Source: Henckelia pumila
Lineage: Eukaryota > Streptophyta > Magnoliopsida > Lamiales > Gesneriaceae
Direction: 5' to 3'
NCBI RefSeq assembly: GCF_033568475.1
Contig: NC_133123.1
Span: forward strand, 137,104,242 to 137,168,241
Length of the DNA: 64,000 nt
In this document: piece after piece, positions 12,346 to 25,219 of the stretch
How the letters are laid out: each line of letters opens with the position of its first letter
How positions within the stretch are numbered: position 1 is the stretch's first letter
Made by a program: the position numbers and the translations under genes
Notes under the pieces: generated by a model
What the model was told of the DNA's origin: nothing
Seen by the model: the letters and a program-made list of their open reading frames with translations, nothing else
Databases searched by the model: none

Positions 12346-12357
12346 TGGTATCAGAGC
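12346..12357 (+). other. Primer binding site of element C
   Basis: TGGTATCAGAGC lies 5 bp (TTAAG) after the LTR end and is complementary to initiator tRNA-Met. The gag start codon follows after a leader of about 280 bp. Confidence 0.92.
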
Positions 12358-12640
12358 GTTAAGATTCTTGGTCGAACTAGAGTGAGCGGGTAGATCGAGT
12401 CTGCGTGTATTGGCTCCTTGCATGTGTTTGAATTATTTTAACTATGTACTTAATTTCATGCGAGCATGCTTTATTATTGAAAATTATTGAATTACATGAT
12501 TATGTGATTTAATTTATAAAGCATGATCTACTTGAAATATAACTGTTTCTGTTATCGACTGATATCCGGTATTCCAAGCGGTTGTAAGGGCACTGATTGT
12601 AGCGATTTAGATATCTCGTGTCCTAACCTTTGATTATCAG

Positions 12641-15600
12641 ATGGATCCTCGTCGAGTGATAAACAGAAACACACCGCCAGTTATCCCTGCGACTGAACAA
12701 GCTAGCACTGAAGTTGATCAGTTGGATGCTTCAGCGACTCCTATGGAAACCTTGCTGAAGAGGTTTCAGTCGTTCAATCCGCTGTTGTTGATGGGTTCAG
12801 AAAATCCAGTTGACTGTGAAAGTTGGTTGGATGATATGGATCAGTTGTTTGATTCCATTGACTACACAGATGACCGCCGAATCAGGTTAGTAATTCATCA
12901 GCTGCGTGGTGGTGCTAAGAGCTGGTGGATCATGACAAAGAAAGCATTTGAGAGTAGAGGTACAGAGGTTACTTGGACTCTTTTTAAATCTGAGTTTTAT
13001 AAGCGGTTTTTCCCTATCTCGTATCGTAAGGATAAGGGAGCAGAGTTTGCAAATCTGAAGCAAGGGAATCTGAACATTGAAGAGTACGTGGCTAAGTTCG
13101 ATAGTCTATTGCGTTTTGCACCGCTAATTGCCGGAGATGAAGAAGCTAAGGCAGATCAGTTCATCAACGGGTTGAACCCCGATGTCTTCACGTTGGTTAA
13201 CACCAACAGGCCTAGCAACTTTGCGGATGCCATGAATTACGCAAAGGGAGCAGAAGCAGGCTTGTGGAGGCAAAGAGGTAATCAGGGGGCACCTCAGCAG
13301 CAGAGGCAGTATCAGAACCAACCATCTCAGTACCAGAATCAGCCACCTCAACATCAAAACCAGCAGCAGAGGTATGAAGGTGGTAGCAGTGGGGGAAACA
13401 GAAAGGATCAGTACAAAGCAAGAGGTAAACAGTTCAAGAGGCAAGGAAACAGTTCGTCCAGTTCCAGTGGTTCGAAGCAATTCGGTTCAGGACCGAGTTT
13501 TGGGTCATCATCCTTGTACTGCAGTAAGTGTGGAGGAAGACACTCACCGGATCAGTGTGTGGGAGTCTTCGGCAATTGTAACACATGTCAGCAACCGGGA
13601 CACTTCTCTAAGGTGTGCCCTCAACGTAACAGAGATAGAGCTCAGAGTGGGAGTTCGTCTAGACCTGCAGCTCAGCCTGAGAGGCAGTCTTCTGCAGTGC
13701 ACTCTTTCCAGCCTCAGCAGCAGAACCGACAGGGAGGTAACTCTAGTGCAAATCAGCCTCCGAGACAGCAAGCACGAGTCTTTGCATTGACAAAGGATCA
13801 GGCTCAGGCAGCACCTGACGATGTCATAGCAGGTAACTGTTCGATTTTTGGTTATTCTGCTCATGTCTTGATAGATACGGGTGCTTCCCATTATTTTATC
13901 TCTGAGAAATTCGTATTATTGCATGCTTTGCCAACTGAATTGTTGCCTACAGTAGTAGCTGTTACTTCACCTTTGGGTGGAGGAATTGTTTCTGTCAGAT
14001 TAGTCAGAAACTGTGAACTGTGTTTTGAAGGAAATTTGTTAGAATTCGACTGTATTGTACTTGGACTGTCAGATTTTGATTGTATTGTCGGGATAGATGC
14101 TTTAACCAAGTACAGGGCGACAGTCGATTGTTTCCAGAAAGTTGACAGGTTCAGACCGGAAAGGGCAGACGAGTGGAAATTATTTAGTAAGGGTTCTCGA
14201 TCTAGAATTCCTTTGATTTCAGTGTTATCTATGACTCGTTTGCTACAGAAAGGTGCAGAAGGATTTTTGGTGTATGCAGTTGATGTACTGAAATCTAGCC
14301 CAGCTTTGGTAGATTTACCGGTGGTTAGAGAATTTGCTGATGTGTTCCCGGAAGATGTTCCTGGTTTGCCACCTATTCGAGAAATCGAATTCAGCATTGA
14401 CTTAGTGCCAGGTACTCAACCTATTTCAAAAGCTCCTTATCGTATGGCACTTGTTGAATTGAGAGAGTTGAAGGAACAGCTTGAGGATTTGATTGCCAAG
14501 GGATACATCAGACCTAGTGTATCGCCTTGGGGTGCTCCGGTGCTTTTTGTTCGGAAGAAGGATGGTTCTATGCGGCTCTGTATTGACTACCGCCAATTGA
14601 ATCAGGCTACAGTTAAGAACAGGTATCCTTTACCCAGAATAGATGACTTGTTTGATCAGCTGTAGGGTTCTTCTGTCTACTTTAAGATTGATCTGAGGTC
14701 AGGTTATCACCAGTTGAGAGTGCGAGAGGAAGACGTTCCTAAGACCGCATTCAGGACGAGGTATGGTCATTTTGAGTTTATAGTCATGCCGTTCGGTTTG
14801 ACTAACGCCCCAGCGGTTTTTATGGGTTTGATGAACCGTATCTTTCAGCGTTATTTAGATGAGTTCGTCATTATCTTTATCGATGATATTCTTATCTACT
14901 CGAAGAACCGTACTGACCATGCAGAGCACTTGAGAATCGTCTTGCAGATTTTGCGAGTTGAGCAGTTGTTTGCCAAGTTGTCCAAGTGTGAATTCTGGTT
15001 AGATCGAGTTGTCTTTCTCGGTCATATTATTTCTAAAGATGGGATTTCTGTCGATCCCAGCAAGATTGAAGCGGTTATGAATTGGCCTAGACCTACTTCA
15101 GTGCCGGAGATCCGAAGCTTCATGGGTTTAGCTGGTTATTACCGTCGTTTCATCGAGGGTTTCTCGTCTATTGCCAAGCCAATTACCCAGCTGACTCAGA
15201 AGAATGCGCCTTTTGTTTGGACTCCAGATTGTGAGGCTAGCTTTGTTGATCTGAAGAGGAGACTGACCAGTGCTCCAATTCTTTCTATTCCGAAGGGTAC
15301 TGGAGGTTTCACAGTCTATTGTGATGCTTCTAACCGAGTCTTGGGTTGTGTTCTTATGCAGCATAAGCATGTGGTGGCATATGCATCGAGGCAGCTGAAA
15401 CCGCACGAGACTCGTTATCCAGTTCATGATCTTGAACTAGCTGCGATCGCCTTTGCTTTGAAGATCTGGCGTCACTATATTTATGGTGAGTCCTTCGAGA
15501 TCTTTTCTGATCATAAGAGTCTTAAGTACTTGTTTTCTCAGGCAGAGCTGAATATGAGACATAGAAGGTGGTTAGATCTGTTGAAAGATTTCGATTGTGA

Positions 15601-17206
15601 GATCAAGTATTATCCGGGGAAGTCGAATGCAGTTGCAGATGCGTTGAGCCGAAAGCTTTGTTCTTTATCTCTTTCTACTATTGGTGTTTCTCAGTTGATC
15701 AATGATTGTTGCACTTCTGGTTTAGAGTTTGAAACAGATAGGGAGACTATCAGAGTGTTTGCTATTCAAGCCGAACCGGAGTTGTTTATTGCAATCAAAG
15801 AAGCACAGAAGTCTGAGCCGAGCATCCAGATTTTAGTAGAGAAAGTCAGATCGGGTCATCAGTCTGAATTCCAGGTTAGAGATGATGTCTTGTTCGTGAA
15901 TAACCGTCTTGTTGTGCCTGATATTTCGGAGTTGAGACAGCGTATTCTCCGAGAGGCTCATTGCAGTCGGTTCAGTATTCATCCTGGAGGTCTTAAGATG
16001 TACAACGATCTGAAGAACCAGTTCTGGTGGAAGAGAATGAAGAGCGACGTAGCGAGGTTTGTATCTCGGTGTTTGAATTGTCAACAGGTGAAAGCAGAAC
16101 GGAAGCGACCAGGAGGTCTGTTGCACAGTTTATCTGTTCCTGAATGGAAATGGGATCACAATTCTATGAATTTCGTCACGAAGCTACCACGATCCGTTCG
16201 AGGATGCGATGCCATTTGGGTAGTGATCAACCGATTGACGAAATCGGCTTGTTTTATTCCGTACAAGATGACGTATCATCATGATCAGATGACTGAGTTG
16301 TATGTTAGCAATGTTGTGAGATTGCATGGTGTGCCAAAGTCGATCGTTTCAGACAGAGATCCTAGATTCACTTCTCACTTCTGGCACAGTCTTCAGGGGG
16401 CACTTGGTACTCGATTGCATCTGAGTACAGCTTATCTTCCTCAGACCGATGGACAGTCAGAGCGGACTATCCAGACGTTAGAGGATATGCTGCGAGCGGT
16501 AGTGCTAGATTTTGGCACTAGTTGGCAGGATTCTTTGCCTCTTGTCGAGTTTTCTTACAACAACAGCTTCCAAACGAGTATCGGTATGGCGCCTTTTGAG
16601 GCATTGTATGGTAAGAAATGCCGATCTCCATTGTTTTGGGATGATTTGTCCGAGTCACCAGATTTGGGACCGGATATGCTTAGAGATATGGCAGAGCAGG
16701 TTAAGATCATTCAGACCAAAATGAAGACAGCTCAAGATAGACAGGCAAAGTATGCGAATGTTAGACGTCGACCTCTGAGTTTTGAGCAGGGAGACCGTGT
16801 TTTCCTTAAGATTTCTCCGTTCAGAGGCACCGTCAGATTCGGTAAGAGAGGAAAGTTATCTCCGAGATTCATCGGTCCGTACGAGATTCTCGAGAAGATA
16901 GGCGATCTTGCCTACAGACTTGCACTTCCTCCGTCTTTATCTGGTATTCACGACGTTTTTCACGTCTCTATGCTGCGAAAGTATCATCTAGATCCTTCTC
17001 ATGTTCTTCAGCCTGACGAAGCCGAGTTAGATGAGACTCTGAGCTACTTTGAGCGACCGATTCAGATCCTTGATCGGAAGGAGAAACAACTCAGAACCAA
17101 GTCGATCCCGTTAGTGAAAGTGCAGTGGAGCCGTCACGGAGTCGAGGAAGCAACTTGGGAGACAGAGTCTAGCATGAGACAGCGTTTTCCAGAGCTATTC
17201 GGATAA
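12641..17206 (+). pseudogene. gag-pol polyprotein of element C, broken by one amber codon
   Basis: A single frame encodes gag and pol, interrupted only by TAG at 14663-14665 inside reverse transcriptase. Gag (from residue 1) has a retrotransposon capsid region ([14 protein letters not shown]) and a Gln-rich linker. Two zinc knuckles follow near residues 293-325 (CSKC..RHSPDQC and [14 protein letters not shown]). Protease shows DTGAS near residue 411. RT shows the palm motif FIDDILIYS after the stop. RNase H has CDAS, LELAA, SDHKS and ADALS. Integrase has H-H-C-C (about 15958-16082) and SDRDPRF and DGQSERT of the DDE triad. The first catalytic Asp, normally in an MDFVT-like context, is Asn (16169-16171). 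The C-terminal tail ([25 protein letters not shown]) resembles the chromodomain of Tekay elements. The start is the first ATG after the primer site with full-length gag. Antisense ORFs here are shadows. Confidence 0.95.
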
Positions 17207-17290
17207 CGTGAGTTCTTCTTACTGTCTTTTGTTCTTTATTCCATCTTATGAGTTGTGGTTCTTGTTGATTTCGAGGACGAAATCTCTTCT

Positions 17291-17305
17291 TAGTGGGGGA
17301 GAATT
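17291..17305 (+). other. Polypurine tract of element C
   Basis: TTAGTGGGGGAGAAT sits immediately before the 3' LTR and would prime plus-strand DNA synthesis. The preceding GATTTCGAGGACGAAATC (about 17268-17285) is an inverted repeat also kept in elements B and D. Confidence 0.85.
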
Positions 17306-19331
17306 GTAACGCCCCGTTTTTATCTTAAATGAGTTTATTTGAGTTAATCGGAGATTACAGAGTTCACGAGCTGACTTGATTTTGATCAAGGTCCTTTTTG
17401 CAAAAATTGGATTTTTTAGGGACTAAAACGCAAATATTGATTTTTATATATTATCTACAACTTGATTGGATTGAGAATAGTCTTCTCCTTCTTCCTTTTG
17501 CACGCCATCTCCATTGAAGCCGACCCAATGAGTTTCCAAGCTTTGTGATTTCATTCCGAGCTCGATCCGGCCGTTGGAATTTATTTCTGAAGGCAGATTA
17601 TCGATCACTGCAGCGAGAGCTCCGTTATACCGTAAGTTTCTCTACGATCAGATACATTCTAGTTTTTGGATGTCGTTAGAATCGTTCGAGATTCGAGTAT
17701 GTTTTTCTTGACAGAATTCTGATCGTTTATTATCTGTCGGTTTTGAAATAGAGCGACGTTCGGAATTGTTATGATTTTTGGAAGACATTTTCGTAAATCA
17801 TGGTTTTGAGATTTGTTGGGTTTGTCTTGTTGTTGTTGTATTAGCATTGAGTTGAGTTGATATCGGTATTGAACTGTTGTCAGCGTTGCCGGTTTGTTCA
17901 GTTTATAGCTGTTATGCCGTCGGTTTGAGTTTTGGGGATTTCGAACCGTATTTGATTTGTTGAACTTGGCTTATAAGTTGATCTTGGTTATTGATCATTC
18001 ATTTGTCTCCGTACAGATTCGTTTGGAGGTATCAAGCCCAGAGTTAGCAGCTGTTTGATCGTTTCCGAGATTTGAACAAAGAACGGTATAGAGCATTTCC
18101 TTGAACCGTTGCCTTGTCGTTGTTAGATTGTATAGTTGTTGATACAGTCTCTTTTGTAGCGTATCCAGAGTTGGAAGCTACTGCATTGAAAGGTAAAAGC
18201 AGTCATCGTAGCGGGATAGCATACTCGGGACTGTGGTTCTCGAGTTTTCCCTTTGAAATCACATACTTGCATTTACACTTGTTCTAGCATGAGAAACTTG
18301 TATCTTGTTTGATTGTATTGGCTTTTGTTAAATGACTTATGTGTTATATTTATGTTATGCATTCATCTTGATCCAATCTTGTTTTCAGCGGGCAGAACCG
18401 CCCTTTTTGTTTAGACGTTTGGGAACTATGATTGAGTGGCCTAGGTTGTAGTATTTCGCCTAGTGCTAGCATACTCATTATGGTTGCTCAAAGTCTAGAG
18501 GAGTGGGATACGTGGCACCACCTCGATTGGGAGAGTCGGTGAGTCTTTACGTGATCTCATCCTCGGGATCCCAAAAGCACAGCAGCAATCCCTCGTTTAT
18601 CAGTTTGATATCCCGGTTTAAAAGACATGCATTCATTATGTTATTATTGATTTCCTTGTTGTATTGAAAGCATGTTGATTTTTGTATTAATTGTTATGTT
18701 GCTTTTGCTGGGAATGTCGTTCTCATCGGTTATCCGGCTGTTGCTTTGTTTTGTATGTGTACTTGGCAACAGGTGGGGCAGGATCAAGTCAGAAGAGGCA
18801 TGGTTAGCTCCGAGGGAAAGTTGTAGTAGTGAGACTCGGTTTAGAAGTCGTGTCAGCATGTCTACCTAGTGTTGTTAAAACATGTTTAGATAACGAACTT
18901 CATTATTATGTTGTATTGTCATGCAAGCTTTGCCGTGTTGTTATCGTGGCATGTTCTACTTCGGAGTAGTTGTTAAACACTAGCACTTCATGTATTAATT
19001 GGAGGTTTCATGTTTGTAATGCATGCTTTCGAGTTGATGCATTGGATTAGCTTTTAGCTTGAGTTGCTATGCATTTTTCTGCTGTTCTGTTTTTGCTGTA
19101 GGAGGGCGCCCGAGCTGCATTTTTTGGCAGCCCGAGCGCACCCCTTTCCGTGTATTCCAGTAGCGCCAAGGAGTAGGGCGCGCTCGAGCGGCAGTTTATG
19201 GCCGCCCGAGCGCGGCCCTCTTTAAAAAAAAAATAAATTTCTTTTGTTTTGGCTTTGCTTTTAGTTCTTGGATCTTGTATGCTTAATTATTGTTTACTCC
19301 TTAATTAGATGTGTAGAACCGAGGTCTCACA
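17306..19331 (+). repeat. 3' LTR of element C (LTR C2), 2026 bp
   Basis: It is TGTAACGCCCCG ... GAGGTCTCACA, colinear with LTR C1 with about 45 scattered substitutions and a few small indels. It is followed directly by the target duplication CTATG. The same module set is present: donor-like site at 17632, acceptor-like CAG ending 18772, GC-rich array 19100-19222, A-tract to about 19235. Confidence 0.94.
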
Positions 19332-22300
19332 CTATGTCTAGAAAGGAGTTGATTTGAAGAGCTGGATCAGTTGTTCAAGAGAAGCATATTCAGATGAACA
19401 TAGAACCAGCCTGATTTTATATCAACTTCAGGACTTAGCAAGAAGTTGGTGAAGTTGCCAGAAGAAGTACTGAAATTGTTTGGCAGGTAAGTAAACAGAA
19501 TTGTTTCTTTCCGTATATGCTAAAGATGATAGAACAGTAAAGACGCATAAGTTGATTTCAAGCCAGTAAGAGAAGAACGAAATCATGAACCGGTAGTACG
19601 AGGCAGAGTTGAATTTTTATTCATGCCTCTGTAATTGTGGAAACACTATGATCATCACCTCCACTACAACTTCCATAGCAGTATAGCTATGAAGCAAGAG
19701 ATAGTGGTAACAGCAGCAAAGATTGAAAGGCTCAAGTTGTATCAGATAAGAATATTACAGGTAAGTGAGTTAATTCTAGTTAACCGCTTATATATTGATT
19801 GCATAGTATACAGTCATAGATTAGTGATTTGTTATGCTTCAATATATTTGCTGAGATTTTTGCCTTTGAGTAGAAGAAATGCATTTGAATGATTAGAAAG
19901 AGAAGATGAAATGCAGACTTGAGGACATAAGATTGAATATGTATTATAGATATTAATGCAATAGCTGAGTATCAGATAAGAATTGATTGATTCTGTGCAG
20001 TGATTAAGTTAGATCAGCAATAGCAATGAGTAGAGATCTATTTGATATGAGTTGCAGAAATAAATTTCTATTATGTCGGTACTGTTTATATCACGATGAT
20101 CGTGGAAGAATGTCAGTAGAAGTCTAGTCGATATATTGAACTAGTACAGAATTAACCTAGAATTGACAGATATGTCAATGGTTAGAATGTACAGAAATAG
20201 TTCAATGACATATATCGATTTTTCTACGACATGAATGCAGTTCTATATAGAGTGGTGTCTAATACGATGGTATTATGACAACTTGTATAGAAAAGCATTA
20301 CTTAAACTGAAGAACTCCAGAAACAGCTAGCAGATTAAGTAGAAAAGAGTTATGTAGTACCGAAATGATGATTAATTATATGACAATAAGTTAAGTCGAA
20401 AAGATTATATTCGACTATTGTCAGCTAAGAATTAATAAATGAACTCATATCAATAGAGAATAAGAAAAATCAGTTACAGTTGAGCTTTTTCTTCAATTTT
20501 GCTGAAGCTATTCCATCATAGAAATCATGATTTTTGAATTCCTTGCTATCGATTCTGAGGTTTTTGTATTCGATCTCGGTCGATTTTGATTGACTCTTAT
20601 TCCTTTGCTAGAGTCTGTTTTGATTCATTTGCATTGAGTTTTGAAATGCAAGTGATATGGTATCACTTAGCAGATTTTATCATTCAGAATATGTAATTTT
20701 GGATGATCTTGATTTGAGCAAGTTCCTTTGAGCTGAGATTTGAGAATTTTGATTATTTGATGTATTTATTCAGTGTATCTTGAAGTATTTGGCTCGTAAC
20801 TGATAGAAATTCAGATTCAGAATATTAGCAAGATTTTTGGGTTTTAGCTAATTGCTGGATTTATTGGGTACAGATCTGTACTTGTTGAATGTTTATGCTT
20901 GGCAGATACTTAAACAATCAGAATTGTTGTGATCCAAGCTAAACTCGAATTAGTTTGGACAGATAAAAGCAACAGATTTATTGAGAACTCTAGATTAAGA
21001 TAAGAGATAAGACGGCAGAGCAGAACAGATGAATGTTTGTGGTGAATAATCGTTTGATTATGTCAGATATTCTAGATATGGAATATCAGATTCTGAAAGA
21101 AGCATATGACAACAGATTTAATATCCATTCAGCTGTCTAAACATGTATGAGTTACATGAAGTCTTTATTTGGAGATGAGTATTGGTGAAAGAAATGAAAG
21201 CAGATACGATAGACTTGACATTACCAATACAAAAATTCCAGCAAAAGAAGCAGAAAAGAAGAACCCAAGTGGTTTCTGTAACAGATTAGTTACATAAGAG
21301 TTGAAATCAGATCAACTTTTTGAACGACTTTGGTTCGAATCTACTCGAATCTTCATGATTTTACGATTTAGAGTGTAGTAGATTTCGAGAGACTCATGAA
21401 TTATGTTGTATTAGATATGATACAAACAGAAAGCGATATTGGTTATGCATTCAGCAAGAGGATTCGATTACAGGAATTATTGAAATCTATTATCAAGATA
21501 GAGACTTTAGATTTGTTTTCTAGATTGTGGCATTGATTGTCAGATGTTCTGAGTGTTTGGTTGTATGAGATTTCATTATACCATCCTCTGATTAGTGGAC
21601 TATCAGATGTGATTATCCAGATTTTCAAGGATATTCTCAGAACGATAGTACTAGATTCGGTACTAATTGATTGATTATTTGCCACTTGATTACTATGATT
21701 CCTGTGACAGCTATTTGATAGATATAAAGACAGTATTTTGATGATTGATTGATCAGAAACACAAAATTGTCTTTATATTGAAATAAAATTTCAGAAATAT
21801 CAGCTATCAGACCAGCTATGAGTCACGAAATGATAGCGAATGTGAAGATGGCTTTGAACAGAATAAGAACAGAACAGCATAGACAGAATGAGTAGATGAG
21901 TAACCGATAGAGAGTTGAAGCCTGAACATAATGATCAGAAAAGAAAATTTTCCCAAGCATCATTAGGTTCAGAAAGAGATTTTAGAAGCTATGAGTATGT
22001 GATCTAGCGAGTTGATTAATCATCAATCGTGAATTGTCAGATAGATGAATTGTTATCCATATGCATTGGCTGAAGAATATCAGCTAGAGTATTTATGTGC
22101 ATTCAATTCAGATACAACAGAAGTCGATAAGATGGTAAGCAAGACAGACTAACTACTGCAGAGTTAGATCACGAGAAAGAGCAACTTAGATATAAGTTGA
22201 CTCAGTGATTATATGTATTGCAGAAGCAATCAGAAAGAAGATTAAGATACGATAGAAGAGAAGATATCAGAATAGATATCAAAAGCTCAGAGAATTGAAG

Positions 22301-22395
22301 TCAGTATTAATTTAGTCAACTATACAGTTTACGAGAATCAGCAGTAAGATCGAATGCGATTTCGAGAACGAAATCATTCCTTAGAGGGGAGGAAT
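19332..22395 (+). pseudogene. Internal region 2 of element B, right part: decayed gag-pol
   Basis: It resumes with CTATGTCTAGAAAGG exactly where 10315 stopped. It runs colinear with 3886-6945 of internal region 1, sharing the same frame-breaking changes. It ends with the polypurine tract TTAGAGGGGAGGAAT (22381-22395). The shared breaks show the decay predates the duplication of the internal region. Confidence 0.8.
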
Positions 22396-25219
22396 TGTAA
22401 GGCCCGAAAATATTAAGTTCTTAATTACGGAATTAAAGATTTAAATTCCGAATAAGAGAGAAAATATGAATTTAAGAATTTATGAAAATTAGAGATTTCA
22501 ATTTCGGGTCAGAAATATTTAATTTGAGGATTTCGGATTTTAAGATTTTAATATCCGGAATTCTTAAATTAAAAGATTAAAAATATTTGCAATTTATATT
22601 TATGGAATTTAAGATGTGAATTCCAAGATGATAAATATCAAGGATTTAATTTAAGGATGAAATCCGAGCAAGGACCCATTTGCAAATATTGAGTAGTTCA
22701 AGGACTAAAATGCGATAAGGTCCGAAATGATTTAATTTTAATCCAAGAATATTTAATTTGAGAATATTTAGAGTTTAGAATTAAATTCTATTATTTTTAA
22801 ATTATTTAGGATTGAAATTGAATTAAAAGATTGGTCGAGGACCAAATTGCAATTATTGAAGAATTCAGGGACTAAACTGTAAATAGGTCAATATATATAT
22901 CTTATTCCATCTTTGTTTCAGCATAATTCACGTGAATCATCAGGGGAGAAAATCAGAAAACCTTTCCAAGTCACTTTTATCCTTTTAAACTCCAATATCT
23001 TTTGATCCGCCCGGTAGAATTTCCGATTGATCGTATATTTGCGATCACAGCTCCGAGTACTACGTTTTGACGTAAGTTTTATGAAACTCTACCATGTTTG
23101 AATTTTAAGTTGTTGTTAGAATTACGATTTGATTGTATAAACATGTTCTAGCATATACGACGATAGCATATCTAAGACGGATCGAGAAAAGATCGTCGTT
23201 TGGACATGTTTTGGAATTTTAAAAGAATTTTCGAAATTCTGAATTTATGAGGCTGATGATTTCGAGATTATTCTATTGAATTGGTGATGATATTGAGTTT
23301 ACATGATTAACAAGATGATGTTTAAGCTTTTGGAAAGATCGAAATCGTATCGTTACGCCGCCGGTTCAAGATTTTGAATTGCTATGCATTCTAAAGGTTT
23401 AGAGCTCATCTTCAAGTTATTGTGGATGAATTGACTATGTAATTATGTTGCGAATGAAGATATAATGATATTTGAATCGAAAGATTTATCGGACTCGAAT
23501 AGTTGCGACGTCGGTTTGAATTTCGATTGTATTAGCAAGATTTGTAATGTATAAGCTTTCAAGAAACATCGATTCAGATTGGAAATTGATGTTTAGATAT
23601 GTTATAATCTATTTCAGATTTGAATTGAAGATTATCGAAGTCGAATCGACGAGTTCGAGTTCGAATGACTTGAGGTGTTGAAGTTGAAGCAAAACTACCT
23701 TCAAGTAGCACTGATTGAAATGAACAGCATTGTATGACCGATTTGACTAGCGTTGAGATGATCAGCATTGGCAACAGATTCAAGAGGTTTGAATCGCGAT
23801 GAAAGGTATGAGTTGACATTATTCTTGCCAGGTAGAACAACTCGAGAACGTGGTGGTTTTCGAGTTATCCTGAAATCACATACTTAGTTGTTTAAGTGCT
23901 CTTATGTGATTTACTTGCTTTTGTTGCTATGAATATTGACTTATGTGTTCAAGATGTTTATCAGTATTTATTTGATTAATGCATACAGATTATGTTGCAT
24001 TCATCTTGAACCCTACCTTGAATAGCACAGAGGGCAGAATGGCCTAGAGTGCATATAACGTTTGGAGAACTGTAGTTGAGTGGCATGGAATGTAGATTTA
24101 CTTCCAGAGTCAGATGACTCATGGCACGGAATATAGATTTATATCCAGAGCTAGATGACTCACTATAGTTGCACCAAAGTCAGGGAAATTGAGATATTTA
24201 ACACCACCTCGATTGGGAGAGTCGGTGGTTAGTTAAAGATTTTATTCCCCGGGATCCCAAGAACTAAGCTTATTGGTATCAGATTTGATAGCCTATTCCT
24301 TGGCACATGCATTGCATTTATGCATTAACCTAGAGTTTTCTATGGTTTAGATTATGAAGTTATAAATGCTAGCATGTTGTAATACGCTATTCTAGATATG
24401 AATGTGTGCTATTGTTGTAGATGAATCGTTATGCTTTAAGAATTTAAGAATAGATGATGATTCTATGATCTACATGTTATTACATGTTTTATGATTTTAG
24501 AGTTTTATGGCATATAGATTTCATATGCATTAATGATGTATATGCATGTCTTTCATACTGAGATTTATTCTCACCGGAGTTATCCGGCTATTGCTTTGTT
24601 TGTATGTGTGCATTGCATCAGATTGGGGCATGATCAAGCTAGAGTTGGCTTGGATAGCTTGAGAAGAGAGATAGCATGTGGTGATTTGGGTTTTAAGCAG
24701 CTGATATGTATTGTATATAAATATGTTAGAAGACAAGGCATCTTGTACATGTTTCTGTAAATCCTAGTTTATATTCATGAGTTGATGTATTTAGATGCTA
24801 GGATTTATTTATCAATGCATGTTTATTGTTTTAGCAGCATGTTAAAGATTGAAGGGCACCAAGATAGCAGCAAATTCAGAAGTTGAACAGCTGCAGTTTT
24901 GGAGCAGGGTATGCCCGCTCGATCGGTAGAATGTAACCGATCGAGCGAGGCCCATTTTGTCCAAAACAGAGAAGTCGATTTTTCTGCCCGCTCGATCGGT
25001 AGAGTTTAACCGATCGAGCGAGGCCATATGTTTGCATACCCGAGGGTTTTTACTTTGTGCTCGCTCGATCGGTAAGGTTTACCCGATCGAGCGAGGGGCC
25101 TTCTTTAAAAAAAAAATTTATTTTGGTTGCTCTTGGTTTGAATATTCTTTTATTGTTCGATTAATTGTCTATTAATCGTTAATTGCCCTAAGATGAGATT
25201 AACAACCCGGGTCCCCACA
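22396..25219 (+). repeat. LTR B3, complete, 2824 bp
   Basis: It begins TGTAAGGCCCG and ends GGGTCCCCACA. It is the last LTR of the B array. The sequence immediately right (CCCAT...) is the interrupted integrase gene of element E. The candidate donor lies at 23072, the candidate acceptor ends at 24621, and the hairpin array is at 24917-25105. Confidence 0.92.
24917..25117 (+). repeat. Inverted-repeat (hairpin) array of LTR B3
   Basis: Three GCTCGATCGGT/ACCGATCGAGC hairpins, then GGGGCCTTCTTT and an A-tract, as in B1 and B2. Arm bases are better kept than loop and flank bases across the three LTR copies. Confidence 0.85.

Larger units (their letters stand above)
10316..19331 (+). mobile_element. 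Element C: near-intact Tekay-type Ty3/gypsy retrotransposon, 9016 bp
   Basis: Two LTRs (10316-12340 and 17306-19331) enclose a primer site, a gag-pol frame of 1522 codons (stop included) and a polypurine tract. The 5 bp target duplication CTATG is present on both sides (10311-10315 and 19332-19336), and removing the element restores the B sequence seen at 3886-3900. By eye I count about 45 substitutions between the LTRs (about 2%), so the insertion is fairly recent and is the youngest visible event in its host. Pol order PR-RT-RNase H-IN with a C-terminal chromodomain-like tail is typical of chromoviruses, and the tail resembles the Tekay/Del group. Confidence 0.95.
1538..25219 (+). mobile_element. 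Element B: tandem LTR-internal-LTR-internal-LTR array (Tekay-like, coding-dead)
   Basis: Three LTRs (the 3' part of B1 at 1538-3352; B2 6946-9769; B3 22396-25219) alternate with two internal regions (3353-6945; 9770-10315 continued at 19332-22395). B1 and B2 are each followed by a TGGTATCAGAGC primer site. B2 and B3 are each preceded by a polypurine tract. This layout arises by unequal recombination between LTRs or by insertion of a sibling. Inside it, element A splits B1 and element C splits the second internal region. The right end abuts the integrase gene of element E, so B inserted into E; the left end is outside the window. No intact gag or pol frame survives. Confidence 0.85.

Noticed and set aside
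13124..13891. Antisense and alternate-frame ORFs of 97-168 aa over the C gag-pol
   Set aside because: They are shadows of the Gln/Ser-rich gag and of pol, with no independent motif.
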